From: Zeugodacus cucurbitae
Taxonomy: Eukaryota > Arthropoda > Insecta > Diptera > Tephritidae
Direction: 5' to 3'
DNA length: 64,000 nt
Assembly (NCBI RefSeq): GCF_028554725.1
Contig: NC_071667.1
Coordinates: 51,825,501-51,889,500 of the forward strand
Both the position numbers and the translations under genes were made by a program. Below, in pieces: positions 12,800 to 25,423 of this stretch. The notes beneath the pieces were generated by a model that was not told the origin of the DNA, did not search any database, and saw nothing but the letters and a program-made list of their open reading frames with translations. Position 1 is the stretch's first letter. Each line of letters begins with the position of its first letter.

Positions 12800-13440
12800 T
12801 GTTCCTCATGTTCGATATCCGGGGCATTGAAAAGTTATTGTCCTGTTACGACAATTTTTAGGCGTACTTCAAGAATATTTTTGCAAAGTTCTGTTCCGGT
12901 ATCTTCACTGGTTCTTGTTTTATAAATTGCAAGGTGAACGAATCAGATGGACTTTAAAATTGTGTTATATGAGAAGTAGGTGTGGCTGTTTACCGATTTC
13001 GCCCATTTCCCAACGGTAATATCCGGATGTTAGGAAAATATTATATACCCAATTTCAATGAAATCGGTCAAGTAGTTCTTGAAATATGGTTTGGATCCAT
13101 TTTTTATTAAAATCTAAGTGCAACTCTTGTCAGGCAATTTTTCTGCCAACGAATTTTCAGTAGTTTTCTACATAACAATATGGGGATGGGTATGGTTATA
13201 ATCAGATTCCATCCATTTTCATTCTGCATTAAGTGCAGTGCAGTAAATGCTTCAGAAAATTTGGTTGATATAGCATTAGTAGGATTCGAGGTACATTGTA
13301 TGTACAAAAAAATTAATAGTGGACGGAGCCAGACCCACTTTTTGGACCCTTTATCCCAAATTTTGCTTTGATAGTTTCCTTCGGTTATTGCTAAATTGCT
13401 GGTACGATTTCGCCCTAATTCCAATAGGGTATGAGCTGGG
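12800..13440 (+). repeat. dispersed repeat family R, partial copy B
   Basis: Blocks match copy A in order: CTCATGTTCGAT...GGGGC, GCAAAGTTCTG, ATCTTCACTGGT, AGAAGTAGGTGTGG, GAAATCGGTCAAGTAGTTC, and TGGGGATGGG for GGTGGGCGTG. Both ends are lost and many substitutions are present, so this is an old copy. Confidence 0.6.
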
Positions 13441-16400
13441 AGTTTAGGGAGTAATATGTTAGGTGAGTGGTTAAACATGTCAGTTTACTCAGTTTTTCGA
13501 GTAAAGGACCCTTTTTAACTTGTTTGGGTAATTATGGAAGGTGTCAATTGTTATCTCAGTGAATGATTTCGTGCGACTGTTTATAGATCCTCGAGCCAAT
13601 ATATTCGGTATTCGACTAGCTTAGTAAATTCGAATCTCAAGGTAAGCTATGCTGGCCAATCTAAAATAAATACATCATGAATACTTTTTTTTTAGACCAA
13701 GATGATATATCTGCGATCCAAAGCGAAATTCAAGAACCTACGATATGAATGAAAGCAATTTGACTCTAGTAGAAATATACTGCCCCAAAGTGAAAGAAGT
13801 TATTAGCAACTTAATCCACCAGATCCCACAAGAAAAGTGATTGAACGAGCAAATAACTAAAATGGCAAAATCAAGAGTAAACTATAAAGAAATAAAATAA
13901 TAGATAGTCAATAACTGATAAATTTGCAAACAAATGAGAGCAAATCCAACGACAAACCGTAAAAATTCAAGTCGTACAAAAAGAGAAACCACCAAAGACG
14001 ACCGCAAAACGTTTTGTTCAATGCTAGAAAAACAATCCAAACAAACCCAGAGGGAAACGGCACAGAAAGCTGCGGGCCACATAGCTCTAAGAATACTGAA
14101 ATACTGAAATCAAGAAAAACAATAGAATAAAAACTATACGTTTGAGTGGCAAAAAACAATAACAAGGCGGAGAACAAGTTGTAGCAAAGCTTAAAATTAT
14201 AATCGCCAAAAGAGTGTGGGAATTGGCCAGAAGGTGGAGTGTTGGCTGAGTGGAACGCCTCGTTAAATGCGTCAAATGAAATACCCCAGTCGTGGCCATC
14301 AGCCATCAGGCATCAGTTGGCAAATCCACACACACACACTCGCACCACAATTTGTATGTGGGTCAAACCAAAAATAAATAAATAAATAATATATAGTATG
14401 TAGAATAAGTGGTAGAAGGAAAATCCGACTACAAAGAAAAAACAGCCGCAACGCTTTTGCAAAGAAATCAACAAAAAAACAAAAACAACAAAGAACGAAG
14501 TGTATGTTTGTCATAAAGTAAGGGAAACCTTTAAGAAGTGTTCTGTATTGAAAAGAAAACGAGAAAAAAGCGAGAGTAAAAGTGAAAAGTAAAAGTGTAG
14601 AAAACAGTTTGCTTCTCAATGCTTCAACGGGGACTTTGATTTTTGCACCGAACAAGTGACAGCTGACAGCTGACAGACGACAGACGACAACCGCATATAT
14701 GTATGCATGTATGCACCTACAGATCGCCCCTGCAAGGAATATGAAGTGGTGCGATTTCTAGTTCAAAACTAGTGCGTTCCTTACAAATTTTCAGATCTTA
14801 AATATTCGCCATGATATGCAAGTGCCACAACCAATGTTAGGTTAGATTTCGTGATTAATCCCACGATGGAAGTCACGGAAATCCCATATCAACAGTTTAT
14901 GGACGGTATTTCGGTAAAACCCCTAAGTGTGGATCAAGATACTCTACTCGATTTCGACTCTCTAAATGTCAATTTCAGATTATTCGACCGGTTGTCTGAC
15001 GGTATGACATGCAAGATGTTTTAACTTCAATATAGCGAAAGCTAAAGGTCAAGGGGTAAGGTGAGAAGTTTCTACCTCTATTTTTTTCTTAACTACTTAG
15101 ATGTAATTGGTGTCCGTTCTATCGGCTTATTACAATCTACTAAGGTCCAAAAAATCAGGCATTCGTACATCTGTTAGTACTAGATTCCGCTGGCCAGATT
15201 CCCATACAAGTTTTACCATGATGTAGCTTGATGCAATTAATATTTTAATGAGGTGAAATTTACATTAACACTGGAACCAGATACCGATTTTCCAACTGGG
15301 TAGCTAGTAAACCAGCGTTTTCAGACAAAACTGTTCTTTAATATTACATATCGTACATATTTAGATATATAATACATATCGTACATATTTAGATGTATAA
15401 TACATGGTCAGTTCAGTGGAACAGTGACTTTTTGGTCTGGAAAGAACAAAGATTGTTACATCCGAGTTATAAACGGAAGCACATTTAGGTTGTCACAACG
15501 GTTCCCTCTGTAGTGTATACCTTAGCCTTAAGCTTAGGTGCCTCTATTCTATATCAAAACACAACGAAATGAATCGGTTTTAGGAGATATAAAACGAATA
15601 CAGAGTTTAAAACAAGTGTCTGATTTAAGGACCTTTGCCAAATGATACTCAAGAAACCGAAGCCGTCCAAAGAAGCTTCAAGTGGCTTACGGATGAAGGA
15701 TATATTTGTACAAGAAACTTTTACTTACGTTAGAAGTTATTAATTGAGAAAAAACTTGTATTATTCAAGATTTTCTGGAGTTCGCATTGCAGTCCACGAT
15801 TCTTAACTGTGACCTCGTGTTCTCAAGAAATTATAATAAAAATATTTGATTCAAAAACTCACTGACTTATCAAACGACCTTCGCGTACGCTTATGCTCGA
15901 AAAACGAAACATGAAAATGGATTAAGGCGCAGTGAGATACCAAGATACTTAAAGTTGAAGACGATGTCGACGTTGACGACGAAGATGAAGATGACGACAA
16001 GTATGAAGGCAACGTCGAAGATGCCACAACTGAAGCGATGCGCCATTGTGATATGGCAAGCCTCTCAGCCAGCTCAAGGATTTTTTGCGACACGTATACA
16101 AATACAAATACAAACACAAGTGTATGCTTTAAGCACACATATACACACGAGTACATCGTGTGACTGCACAAACACGAGTTGACAAATACAATTACATGCA
16201 GCCTGATGCCTTTGTACTGGCCATGTTTGTGCAGCGCTGGGAAATGGACACAAATACCAGCAAAGAGAAATACATTACACGCACACAAACATACACACAC
16301 GTGTCTTAAGTAGATGTGTGACTAACTCGAGTATTTGCCACTCGGCCCCCTTACTTACTCGTTTGTCTATGTTTGTTGTGTGTGCGGAGCGTAAGATGGA

Positions 16401-19400
16401 TCACCCATTTTTAGGTAATGAAGTGTAATGCAACATTGGAGTCGACCCAAATTTTCTTAAAGCATAAGGACGTTGACAAAACATTCATACAATAACAACA
16501 ACATACGCTACAGCTCTTTCTAATTGATGTTTGCGTTGTGAAGATGGAAACAACAGCAACAACAACGGCGTGGAATTACTTAGTAATGGCAATTAACTGA
16601 AAGGATTTAGAGAGCACTCAGCAAGTTTGTAGGGAGTCATGTTGGAGCAACATAAAATCTTGTAAGTGCGTACATTAAAATAATGTAATGTGCTTAGATC
16701 AGGAAATCACACACTTTGGATTTAAAATGTGTACAGGAGGCAACTCTTTTGTGCTGCTTTAAATTGAAGAAATTTTTTTTATTTCAAATATTTTCGATAT
16801 GCAAACTGTTATTTTCTATTTTTTTATGCACCAAATAAATTGACGGATCCAACCGAAACTTTCTCGAAAATAGAGTTTGAGATTCTAACTCACGATATAT
16901 TATTAAACGAATGTTTTTTGTCTATCACAATGAAACCCGTCACGAACAGAGTGTATTGCTCGACTATCACACCTAATGGAGTGACTTAAATAAAAACTAC
17001 ATCCAACTTCCAGCTTCATCAAGATACGAGCTCCGTACTGTATAGAAAAGTTATTCAGTTAACGGTTTGAGAAGATTCTTCGACATATAACAAACCTACT
17101 GAAGTATGAAACATTTTTAAAAGAAGTTAAAATGTAACATCAGGAGTCACTCCCAATCAATCGACGCGGCAACATAATCCCAAGTACAGAGATTAAAGTT
17201 AAGCTATGGCTGGAGCTCACTTGGTAACGCATGATTATTTTGCTTGTGAGCTATTTCTTGTCAATAAGTCATGGCCATAAAACTAATTTCGTGTGTGTAC
17301 TAAAAATTAAGTTCACACAAATCTTTTTATAACCGAATTATATTTTTCAGTTTGACGCGTTAAAAGTTTTTACGATTGCAATAAGCCAGAAATTACCCAT
17401 ATAAAATGCAAGCTAAACTTTTATGATTGAATAAAAGGCAGAATTCAATGAATTTTCAGAATTAAATTGTGATTTTTTAATGTAAATGGAAATATTCAAC
17501 AAATTGGTGAGCTTCCGAGTATTTCTTGAAGAAAAATAATTTATTTCTTACATAAGACATACAAATTATTGGAACTTTTTCTAGACGTTAATTCTATCGT
17601 CATGGAGAGTCAAGAGATGTGATGAATCCTTAGATGAGAAAACAACTGTTGTAGTGACCTTGACGTCAGATATACTCAAGTATTACTCTTCTTTCTTAGT
17701 TCACTGATTCGTCTATAGTGAGCATCGTCATCCATATATGAGCATCAAAAAGGGCAGCGAATACAATGAAGTAAGTTGACGTCCAAACGAGGAGGATATA
17801 GACTAAGACTAAAAAACTTCCAAAACTTTATTTTAGGTGTTAGAAAAAAAAAGTCGGCGGATATGGCCGATAATCTAAAGATATCAAATAAATTTGACGT
17901 ATCGTTCCAAAGTATTTGGGTATCACAAATCTCAGTGCAATGTGGATGACGTACGAGCTTTAAATGGGGAATTTTGGGACTAAATTTAACAATAATGAAA
18001 AGATAATCGACACTGATGTCTATTTGGAACCTACTTTGAATATAGAAATTAAATATTTGTTTGTTTTGCAACGAACTTTTCAGCCTGAAGGACTGAATAA
18101 GACTGATGAGAAAATTATGTAAGAAAATGCATTATCGTATCTTATTTATTGCAAGCCAAAACTTATTGAAATTTAATTTAATTTTTATGTTGAAAATAAA
18201 GCCTCATAAATACATATACTATATACTGCATATTACAGATGTAACAATATAATTTATTTTCATTTAATAACTTTCTTACAATAACAGTTCTCAAGCTACT
18301 GCCAGCAAAACAAAACAAAAGTGAAATTTTTAATGCACTTTTGCAAGAAAAACTAACTGTAAATTAATGAAAATCTTTAACTCAATGAATAAAGTTATGA
18401 TGAAAATGCTTTCGAGTTGCAGTGAAGTTAAATGCAAGGAAGCTGAAGTGACTTATTACCGGAAGGCACGGACAGACACGGAGACACTCTGAGTGACTGC
18501 TGGAAATTAAATGATAAGAAAAGCCATTGAGCGAAATTATACCAAGGAAAACAGTAAGTAGAAGATGTAGAAGCAAGCAGCAGGCAAAGAGTTTAATCAG
18601 TGGCAAAAAAGCGAAATTAAAAACGGAAATAGGTGCAAGAAAGTGCAAAGCGTTAGAAAGATAGTTGGCACTTCAATTAGGAGTAGCAAATGCAAATGAA
18701 ATTAAGAAAAACAGCTGAGGGACCATGGAACCCCGATGGTACCAAATGTTGTGTGATATCAAAAATATAGATGGTCCAATTAATTAATTTAAGAGAAACG
18801 TTACAGGCTTATTGGATAAACTATCGGCACAACACTTCCAATGATTCTTAAATTGAACCAGATTATTCAGTTCAAGCCATCATCGACCCAATGTTTAACA
18901 GATTAATCTTAAATATAGATATCTCCAAATATGTTAAGGAGAATCAAGGCTAAACTCTTAAGTACTTCACGATCTCAGAGTTTGGTCTCACAGAACACCC
19001 TCAGATGCCTTATCAGGAAACACTGTTGGAACACAGCAGATGATCCACTACTCAAACTCGTTTAGGTAAAATGATGAATCTTAGTTCCTGGAATTGAACG
19101 AAGGCTTTTGAGTTCAAACCTACTAACGGTTAAAGATTCATATCAGAAAATAAAGATTATGTTTAAAGACCCTGTTGTGTATTTGACATATATTTAGAAA
19201 AATCTGGTCACTTTCCAAATTATTTATTATAAAATTCTTTAAAAAAAAATCATACAGAGCAAGTAATGAACGCCTTTAAACGTAATATAAAGAGGTAGGG
19301 AGTGAAAGAGAGAAGAATAAACGTAGAAGGGAGAGACGGTGATTAGGAGAGAGAGAGAGAGGGACGAGTAAATACCTGATGGCTTCAGATCTAAGATATT

Positions 19401-21127
19401 TTTATTATATATTTCTCCGAAAGTGGACGTCACTGTGTCCATCTACGTTACTAATTATTATATAAACACGGACCACTGTCAGCAAAGCAGCGAGTGATAA
19501 ATTACTTCCACCAAATTTGATTATTTTGATAGACACGCATGTGTTCATGTCCATCGCATTCCTTTGACGTTTGACACAACTATAATACTCTTGTGAATTA
19601 ACTGACGCTTGGGTGCAACTAAGAATTTAAGAATTGCGAGCAGAAGCGATAAAAAAGCGACGTGAAACGACAGCATGAACAGCGTGCAAATGGAGAGCTT
19701 GCGAATTGCGCTAATTAATCTGGCGCAAGTTCAATAGCTTGCAAAATTTCTTTAGGTAGTCAAGTTTTTGCGCGTTGGCTATTTTTGGTTTCTTGTTAAT
19801 TTTTGTTTTTTGTTTTTGTATCTTCTTTGCAGCTTTACACAGTTTTTTGCGCGCTCCATCACCATTTTTTGTGTACTTTTCGCGCGCCACTTCCGTTCGA
19901 GAGTTTGCACCTTTTAGTTGTGATTTTGCTTGTACGCTCACTTCCGCTGACCGCTGGCACGCCCCTCCCGCCTTGTGCTGCACCAGCACCTGTCCGCATC
20001 GCGTGCGCAGTGCAAAAATTCCTCACAACTGTATGCATTCATTGCTGTCATTTCCGGACAATATTTTTGCGCAATTTTCTTATTTTGCTTTTTTTTGTTG
20101 TTTGTTGTCTTCTTACAAAAAAAAACTGTGCGAAATACGAAACAAGAAGTACAGAAAGAGGAATAAGAAGAGAAGGAAGGTTTAATGTATAACAAAAATC
20201 GCCAACGGTTAGTTGAGATTTGCTTGTTTCGTGCAATGCCTCTTACGTGCAAATAATATTCCTGTCGAATCCTTGGCCTTATTCGCCAGCTGCATACTCA
20301 TGCACATTGCAGCGCTTTACCGCACACGAGTGTACTAACAAATATATCATTTCATTTCGACAGCTGTAAAATGTGGAAAATACTGCACGTTTCGTAGCGC
20401 CAACACAATTCGACACAACAACAACACTTTTTTTATTGTAACAACAACAACTGTATGCATATACATATATACATCATTTTATGAATATAGCAAAAAAGAA
20501 CCTTGACCGATATTCGGTGCCGGTAGCTCGACGCTTAACGTTCTTGCCATTGCTACACACACACATACACATAAAACCAAATATTAGTTTGTACACTGAA
20601 ATAAAAGCTCACATGCATGCATAAGTACATAAAGCTAACTAATATATGATGGGGAAATTCGAAAGTAGCAGCAAAGCGAGCTGGTTGCTTGGTTGGCTAG
20701 CTGAATGAATGGATAAATGGCGCGCTGACTGACGGACGGATGGCCTGGCACGGCTAGTTGCAAGGCACCGTTGTATATGAAGGGTGAGCCGAAGTAGCAT
20801 AATGTGGTGCAGCACACAGGCACACGCACTTAAACCGAGCTTTCAACCACATTTCTAAAAATTTTCATTTATTTGCAAATTTTCATATGCATGCACGCCC
20901 ACATACACACACACACACACACATGTACTTTCCTGCATATGCTAATACTTTTGCGGTTGTGTGCACAAATCTAATATTCACCATTTTTCATTTGCGAAAA
21001 AGTGCAAAAAAACATACGGGAAACTTACAAAATTGATTTCAACTCTTTTAATATTAATCGGCTCTCGAGTGCGCAGACTGGACCGTCCACATTTTTATGC
21101 ATATGCTACAACACACATACATATGTA
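13441..21127. other. intergenic or intronic sequence, no gene supported
   Basis: It contains low-complexity GAC/GAT/GAA-rich sequence (about 15,955-16,020), CA-rich tracts (14,325-14,345; 20,903-20,923), a GA tract (19,345-19,360) and CAA/ACA runs (16,490-16,570; 20,415-20,450). The longest ORFs (for example the one at 15,851-16,300 on the - strand) are Ser/Thr or aromatic-rich translations of repeats and are not credible genes. Confidence 0.4.
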
Positions 21128-21345
21128 TATAGAGGGTGGTTCATATGATACTTTTAGACAGTGGCGGAATTCAATTTTTAGAAATCTTGTGATAATGTCA
21201 GTCTTATAAGTGACAGACCTTTGAAAAACCAAAAAACTGTACGGTAGGCACTGAAGAAGAATGGCCTACTAACAGAAACTATCTCCTTAAATCATACCTT
21301 ATACAAATATTTACTGAAAAGTCACGATATCATGTCCGATATAAT

Positions 21346-21982
21346 ATGAGGTCTAATTTTAGGCGATGCAATCGCGTCAGACTTACTCCGACACAACGTC
21401 TACAAATCGCGCAAAGTTGTTACCAAAATACGTTTACTCAAGTGAATAATCCGCAGCCTCAGAGACGCCATACACTGCGCACCGAAGACGTTATTGCTAT
21501 TGTGGAGCAGAGTATCGTAGAAGACCCGAATGAGGCCATCTGCCAATGCACGAAACAATTGGAACTATGCCCATTTATTTTATGGCGAGCTTACAAAATC
21601 CAACTTGCGCAAGAATTGAAGCCGATCGACCGTCAAGCGCGTCGCATGTTCGGTGAAAGGGCCCAAAACGAGATGGCTACCGATTCCGATTTTCACAGGA
21701 ATATTTTGATCAGCGATAAAGATTACTTTTGGTTTAATGGATACGTTAATAAACAAAATTGTCGTATTTGGAGTGTTGATAATCCACAAGCCATTGTTGA
21801 GACGCCGTTACATCTTCATAAAGTTAATATTTGGGCCTGTGGCCTCCAAGATCGGTCGATATAACAGCGTTGGACTATTTTTTACGCGGTTATGTGAAGT
21901 CGTCGAAAATCGGACCTTTCGGCTGGAATTTTATTCAAGCCTATAGCGATGATCACTTGCCCGAGATCATTTTTAAAACATA
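21346..21982 (+). pseudogene. Tc1/mariner (IS630-type) transposase, internally deleted
   Basis: The + strand frame contains RRHTLRTEDVIAIVEQS and YKIQLAQELKPIDRQARR, then SDKDYFWFNGYVNKQNCRIW, with the first catalytic Asp retained in ISDKDYF. The frame breaks at about 21,840. In another frame the tail continues SVDITALDYFLRGYV and ends DHLPEIIFKT with a stop. The segment that should hold the second catalytic Asp (the QQDG-type block) is missing, and more is lost before the C-terminus. It cannot encode an active enzyme. The family assignment rests on the NGYVNKQNCRIW and LDYFLRGYVK blocks. Confidence 0.75.
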
Positions 21983-21993
21983 ATGGCAAACCT

Positions 21994-22003
21994 TTATCTT
22001 TAT
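21994..22003. repeat. 10-bp target-site duplication, left copy
   Basis: TTATCTTTAT here recurs at 23,500-23,509, immediately outside the RTE insertion. It marks the insertion point inside the Tc1/mariner-type element. Confidence 0.75.
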
Positions 22004-23499
22004 GTATGTATGTGATTGACGTTGCAACCGTTTAGCAGGTTATAGCCGAATCGGCGATAGTGCGCCACTTCTCTCTCTTTCGCAATTCGCCAGTTGGAGA
22101 TCCTAAGTGTAACCAGGTCGCTCTCCACTTGGTCCCTCCAACGGAGTGGTGGCCTTCCCCTTCCTCGGCTTCCTCCGGCGGGTACTGCATCGAACACTTT
22201 CAGAGCTGAAGTGTTTTCGTCCATTCGAACAACATGACCTAGCCAACGTAACCGCTGTCTTTTTATTCGCTGAACTATGTCAATGTCGTCGTATAACTCG
22301 TACAGCTCATCGTTCCATCGTCTGCGGTATTCGCCGTTGCCTATGTTCTGAGGACCATTAATCTTGCGCAAAATTTTCCTCTCGAAAACTGCTAGTGTCG
22401 TCTCATCTGATGTTGACATCGTCCAAGCTTCTACACCATAAATTAGGACGGGAATGATAAGAGACTTGTAGAGTTTGATTTTGGTTCGTCGAGAGAGGAC
22501 TTTACTTTTGAATTGCCTACTCAGTCCAAAGTAACACCTGTTGGCAAGAGTGATTCTGCGCTGAATTTCGAGGCTGACATTGTTCGTTTTATTGATACTG
22601 GTTCTCAGGTATACGAAATTATCTACGACATCGAAGTTATGACTGGGATCCAAGACGCGAATGCGCTGACTGTTTGTTTGATGACAGGAGATATTTCGTC
22701 TTGTCCTCATTCACCTCCAGACCCATTCGCTTCGCCTCCTTATCCATGCGGGAAAAAGCAGAACAAACGGCGCGGTTGTTTCTTCCGATGATATCAATAT
22801 CATCGACGTACGCCAGTAGCTGTACACTTTTGTAGTAGATTGTACCTCCTCTATTTAGCTCTGCAGCTCGTATTATTTTTTCCAACATCAAGTTAAAGAA
22901 GTCGCACGATAGTGAGTCATCTTGTCTGAAACCTCGTTTGGTATCGAACGGCTCGGAGAGGTCCTTCCCAATCATGACGGAGCTTTTGGTGTTGCTCAAC
23001 GTCAACTTACACAGCCGTATTAGTTTTGCGGGGATACCAAATTCAGACATCGCGGCATAAAGGCAGCTCCTTTTCGTGCTGTCGAAAGCAGCTTTGAAAT
23101 CGACAAAAAGGTGGTGTGTGTCGATCCTCTTTTCACGGGTCTTCTCCAAGATTTGGGGCATGGTCAATATCTGGTCCATGGAGGACTTTCCAGGTCTAAA
23201 GTCACACTGATAAGGTCCAATCAGTTTGTTGACGGTGGGCTTAAGTCTTTCACACAGTACGCTCGATAGAACCTTATAGGCGATATTTAGGAGGCTTATC
23301 CCACGGTAATTGGCGCAGATTGTGGAATCTCCCTTTTTATGGATTGGGATTCCAACCGTCAGGCATGCTTCGTTAAGTGGCTTCATTTTTTTCATAAAAT
23401 TTGCGAACATTACCTCTGTCTGCCAGTTTCTCAAGCTCTTCATACTCACGCATTTCGGCCTCTTTCTTTTTTTGTCTGCCATTGCGTCCCGCATCTTTA
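22004..23499 (-). mobile_element. 5'-truncated RTE retrotransposon (copy 1)
   Basis: The - strand encodes the reverse transcriptase and C-terminal part of an RTE-clade LINE in two overlapping frames (about 23,494-22,637 and 22,710-22,000), so there is a frameshift near 22,650. Visible blocks are HKKGDSTICANYRGISLLN, FVDFKAAFDSTKR, GFRQDDSLS (Q-D for the usual Q-G), AYVDDIDIIG (the YADD box, here YVDD), then YKSLIIPVLIYGVEAWTM and RLRWLGHVVRM. Compared with the copy at 31-34 kb it lacks the endonuclease, and about 100 codons are deleted between KFYEKM-like sequence and IHKKGD. The 3' end carries a TACATA-type simple-repeat tail. The 10-bp duplication TTATCTTTAT flanks it. Confidence 0.9.
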
Positions 23500-23509
23500 T
23501 TATCTTTAT
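23500..23509. repeat. 10-bp target-site duplication, right copy
   Basis: Partner of the copy at 21,994-22,003. Sequence beyond it rejoins the host Tc1/mariner-type element. Confidence 0.75.
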
Positions 23510-23618
23510 AATAAAGCTACATATTTGGCCATAACATTAAATTGTATGATTTTTATTTCTTCTGAAAACCACATGTCTAAAAAATCATTATATCGAATAA
23601 TATATGAATCACCCTATA

Positions 23619-24689
23619 CAATCAAATAGACATACATACATACATACATACCGTATATTCAACCATCGAACGCCTAAACTAACCACACCTAACAGTAACT
23701 TACGTATTCGGACAAACGCTCGCAGTAAACCTAACACTAGCTCAACGCTATAGCTATAGCTACCGTTTCGCCCAAGTTGCCGTATGTGTGTGTGTGCGTT
23801 TCGAAAAGTATTTATTCGAAAGTAAATTGCATTTAGTTAAACCAGTTTAGAGGCACTTGACGCCTCAGTTGCTCAGTTGCTTCCGCTGGCCTTGCGCAAC
23901 ACTCCGCAACTTGACTTTTCGCACACTTTCCCAACTGATTGCCACCTACGTTCACACACCCGCCCACCAATGGATGGGTCGGCCTGCTAGCCGAGGCATG
24001 TAAGCGGCTCACTCATGTTTTATTTATCTAGACATTTATTATTCGCATTTCTTCGCATCTACGGCAGCTGTAGATGCTCTGACTGTCTGTTATCCTTGTT
24101 GCATAACGAAATTTGACTGACACCGAAAGTGATTCTCAATTGAGTATATCCCGTAATTGTTAGTTGACTCGAGGTGAAATTGACAGCCAGTTAATTACGT
24201 ATGCAGGTCGATATGTGTGTAAACTGAAAGGTCTTGTGGTGTTGTCGCTCTTCAAACAAATCGCATATTTTAATAGTAATCATTGACAAACCAATGAAGA
24301 TGAAGGTGCAGATTTGACCGCAATTGGGTTCATATTTGAAATAGATTCCTTTCAAATAATGAAAATCCGAAATAACGTGAAAGGGTTTAGTAATATGTTA
24401 ATAAGCATATCAACTATCCAATATCTATAGATGTAATGGGTTTATAAGTAATAATTAAGTTAGTAAATGAAAATTTAGGAATTCGATATATTAATTCGAA
24501 AAATCTCCTTCACTTAGATCAAAACATAATTGTACCAAGAGAACATCAAAGAGAAGTTTTTTATGCAGACTCTTCGCTAAATAGCTCATAAGAACTTTTT
24601 AATGACTCTTTACCAATTTTTTCATATTGTGGAATAAATTTTCTAGATTTAAATAAGTTAAATACAAGTCTTCTTCAGAACAAGAAAAT
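23619..24689. other. intergenic sequence, nothing recognised
   Basis: A CATA tract (23,630-23,652) is followed by a GC-richer block (23,690-24,010) and AT-rich DNA. No ORF or repeat boundary can be supported. Confidence 0.4.
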
Positions 24690-25423
24690 ATTTTTATCGA
24701 CGAATACCGACCAAATCATGGAAAACATCGAGTTAGACCGGCATGTGGAATCTCGTTACATTGCCCAGGTGATGAAACGGAACGTACTCGAACCCATTTT
24801 TGAAGCGGATGGTGACTGGCGACGAAAAATGGATCACATACGACATTATCAAGAGAAAACGGTCGTGATCGAAGGCCACGTCCCAAACAGTGGCCAAGCC
24901 GGAATTGACGGCCAGGAAGGTTTTGCTGTGTGTTTGGTGAAATTGGAAGGGAATCATCCACTATGAGCTGCTCCCATATGGCCCGACGTTTAATTCTACC
25001 ACTGGACCGCTTGAAGCAGGCGATCGACCAGAAGCGTCCAGAATTGGCCAACAGGAAGGGTGTAGTGTTCCACCAGGACAACGCCAGACCACACACTTCG
25101 TTGATGACTCGTCGGAAGCTACGGGAGCTCGGATGGAAGGTTTTATCGCATCTACCATATAGCACAGACATAACGCCAAGTGATTACCTGTTCCTGTCCA
25201 TGGCGAACGCCCTTGATGGTGTAAAGTTGAACTCAAAAGAGGCTTGTGAAAAGTGGCTGTCCGAGGAGAGGGGCTTCTACGAGGGGGTATTATGAAGTTG
25301 CCGTCTAGATGAAAACAGATTATCGAACGAAACGGTACATATTTGAACTAAAACCAATCACTGTAACCCTTTTTATAAAGCATGAGCAAAAAAGCGGAAG
25401 GGAGATATTTGACTATCTAATGT
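24690..25423 (+). pseudogene. mariner element with internally deleted transposase (copy 1)
   Basis: The + strand begins with a helix-turn-helix remnant (DQIMENIELDRHVESRYIAQ) and jumps directly to the catalytic region. In other frames it reads VTGDEKWITYD, KGVVFHQDNARPHTSLM and PYSTDITPSDY, so the three catalytic Asp positions of a D,D34D mariner are all recognisable. They are spread over different frames, with several shifts and stops. About 100 codons between the DNA-binding and catalytic domains are missing. The end near 25,395-25,423 (AAGGGAGATATTTGACTATC) matches the terminal sequence of the second copy at 30.4 kb. The left terminal repeat is not visible. Confidence 0.85.

Larger units (their letters stand above)
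21128..23618 (+). mobile_element. Tc1/mariner-superfamily element interrupted by an RTE insertion
   Basis: The left end reads TATAGAGGGTGGTTCATAT. The reverse complement of the right end (23,601-23,618) reads TATAGGGTGATTCATATA, so the termini are matching inverted repeats of about 18 bp. The left arm encodes a broken transposase. The 1.5-kb stretch at 22,004-23,499 is a separate RTE retrotransposon in opposite orientation, bounded by a 10-bp target duplication. After it the element's own 3' region resumes (from about 23,510) and runs to the right terminal repeat. Removing the insertion leaves an element of about 1 kb, well short of a complete one. Confidence 0.8.

Noticed and set aside
13107..13478. 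123-aa ORF on the - strand
   Set aside because: It lies within the diverged non-coding repeat (family R copy B) and is antisense to the shared blocks.
15851..16300. 149-aa ORF on the - strand
   Set aside because: It is a Ser/Thr- and Cys-rich translation of GAC/GAT-type low-complexity and CA-rich sequence, with no domain and no splice context.
19711..20252. Several overlapping ORFs of 90-136 aa
   Set aside because: Translations are Lys/Asn- or Phe/Cys-rich reflections of poly-A/T tracts on opposite strands; no family resemblance.
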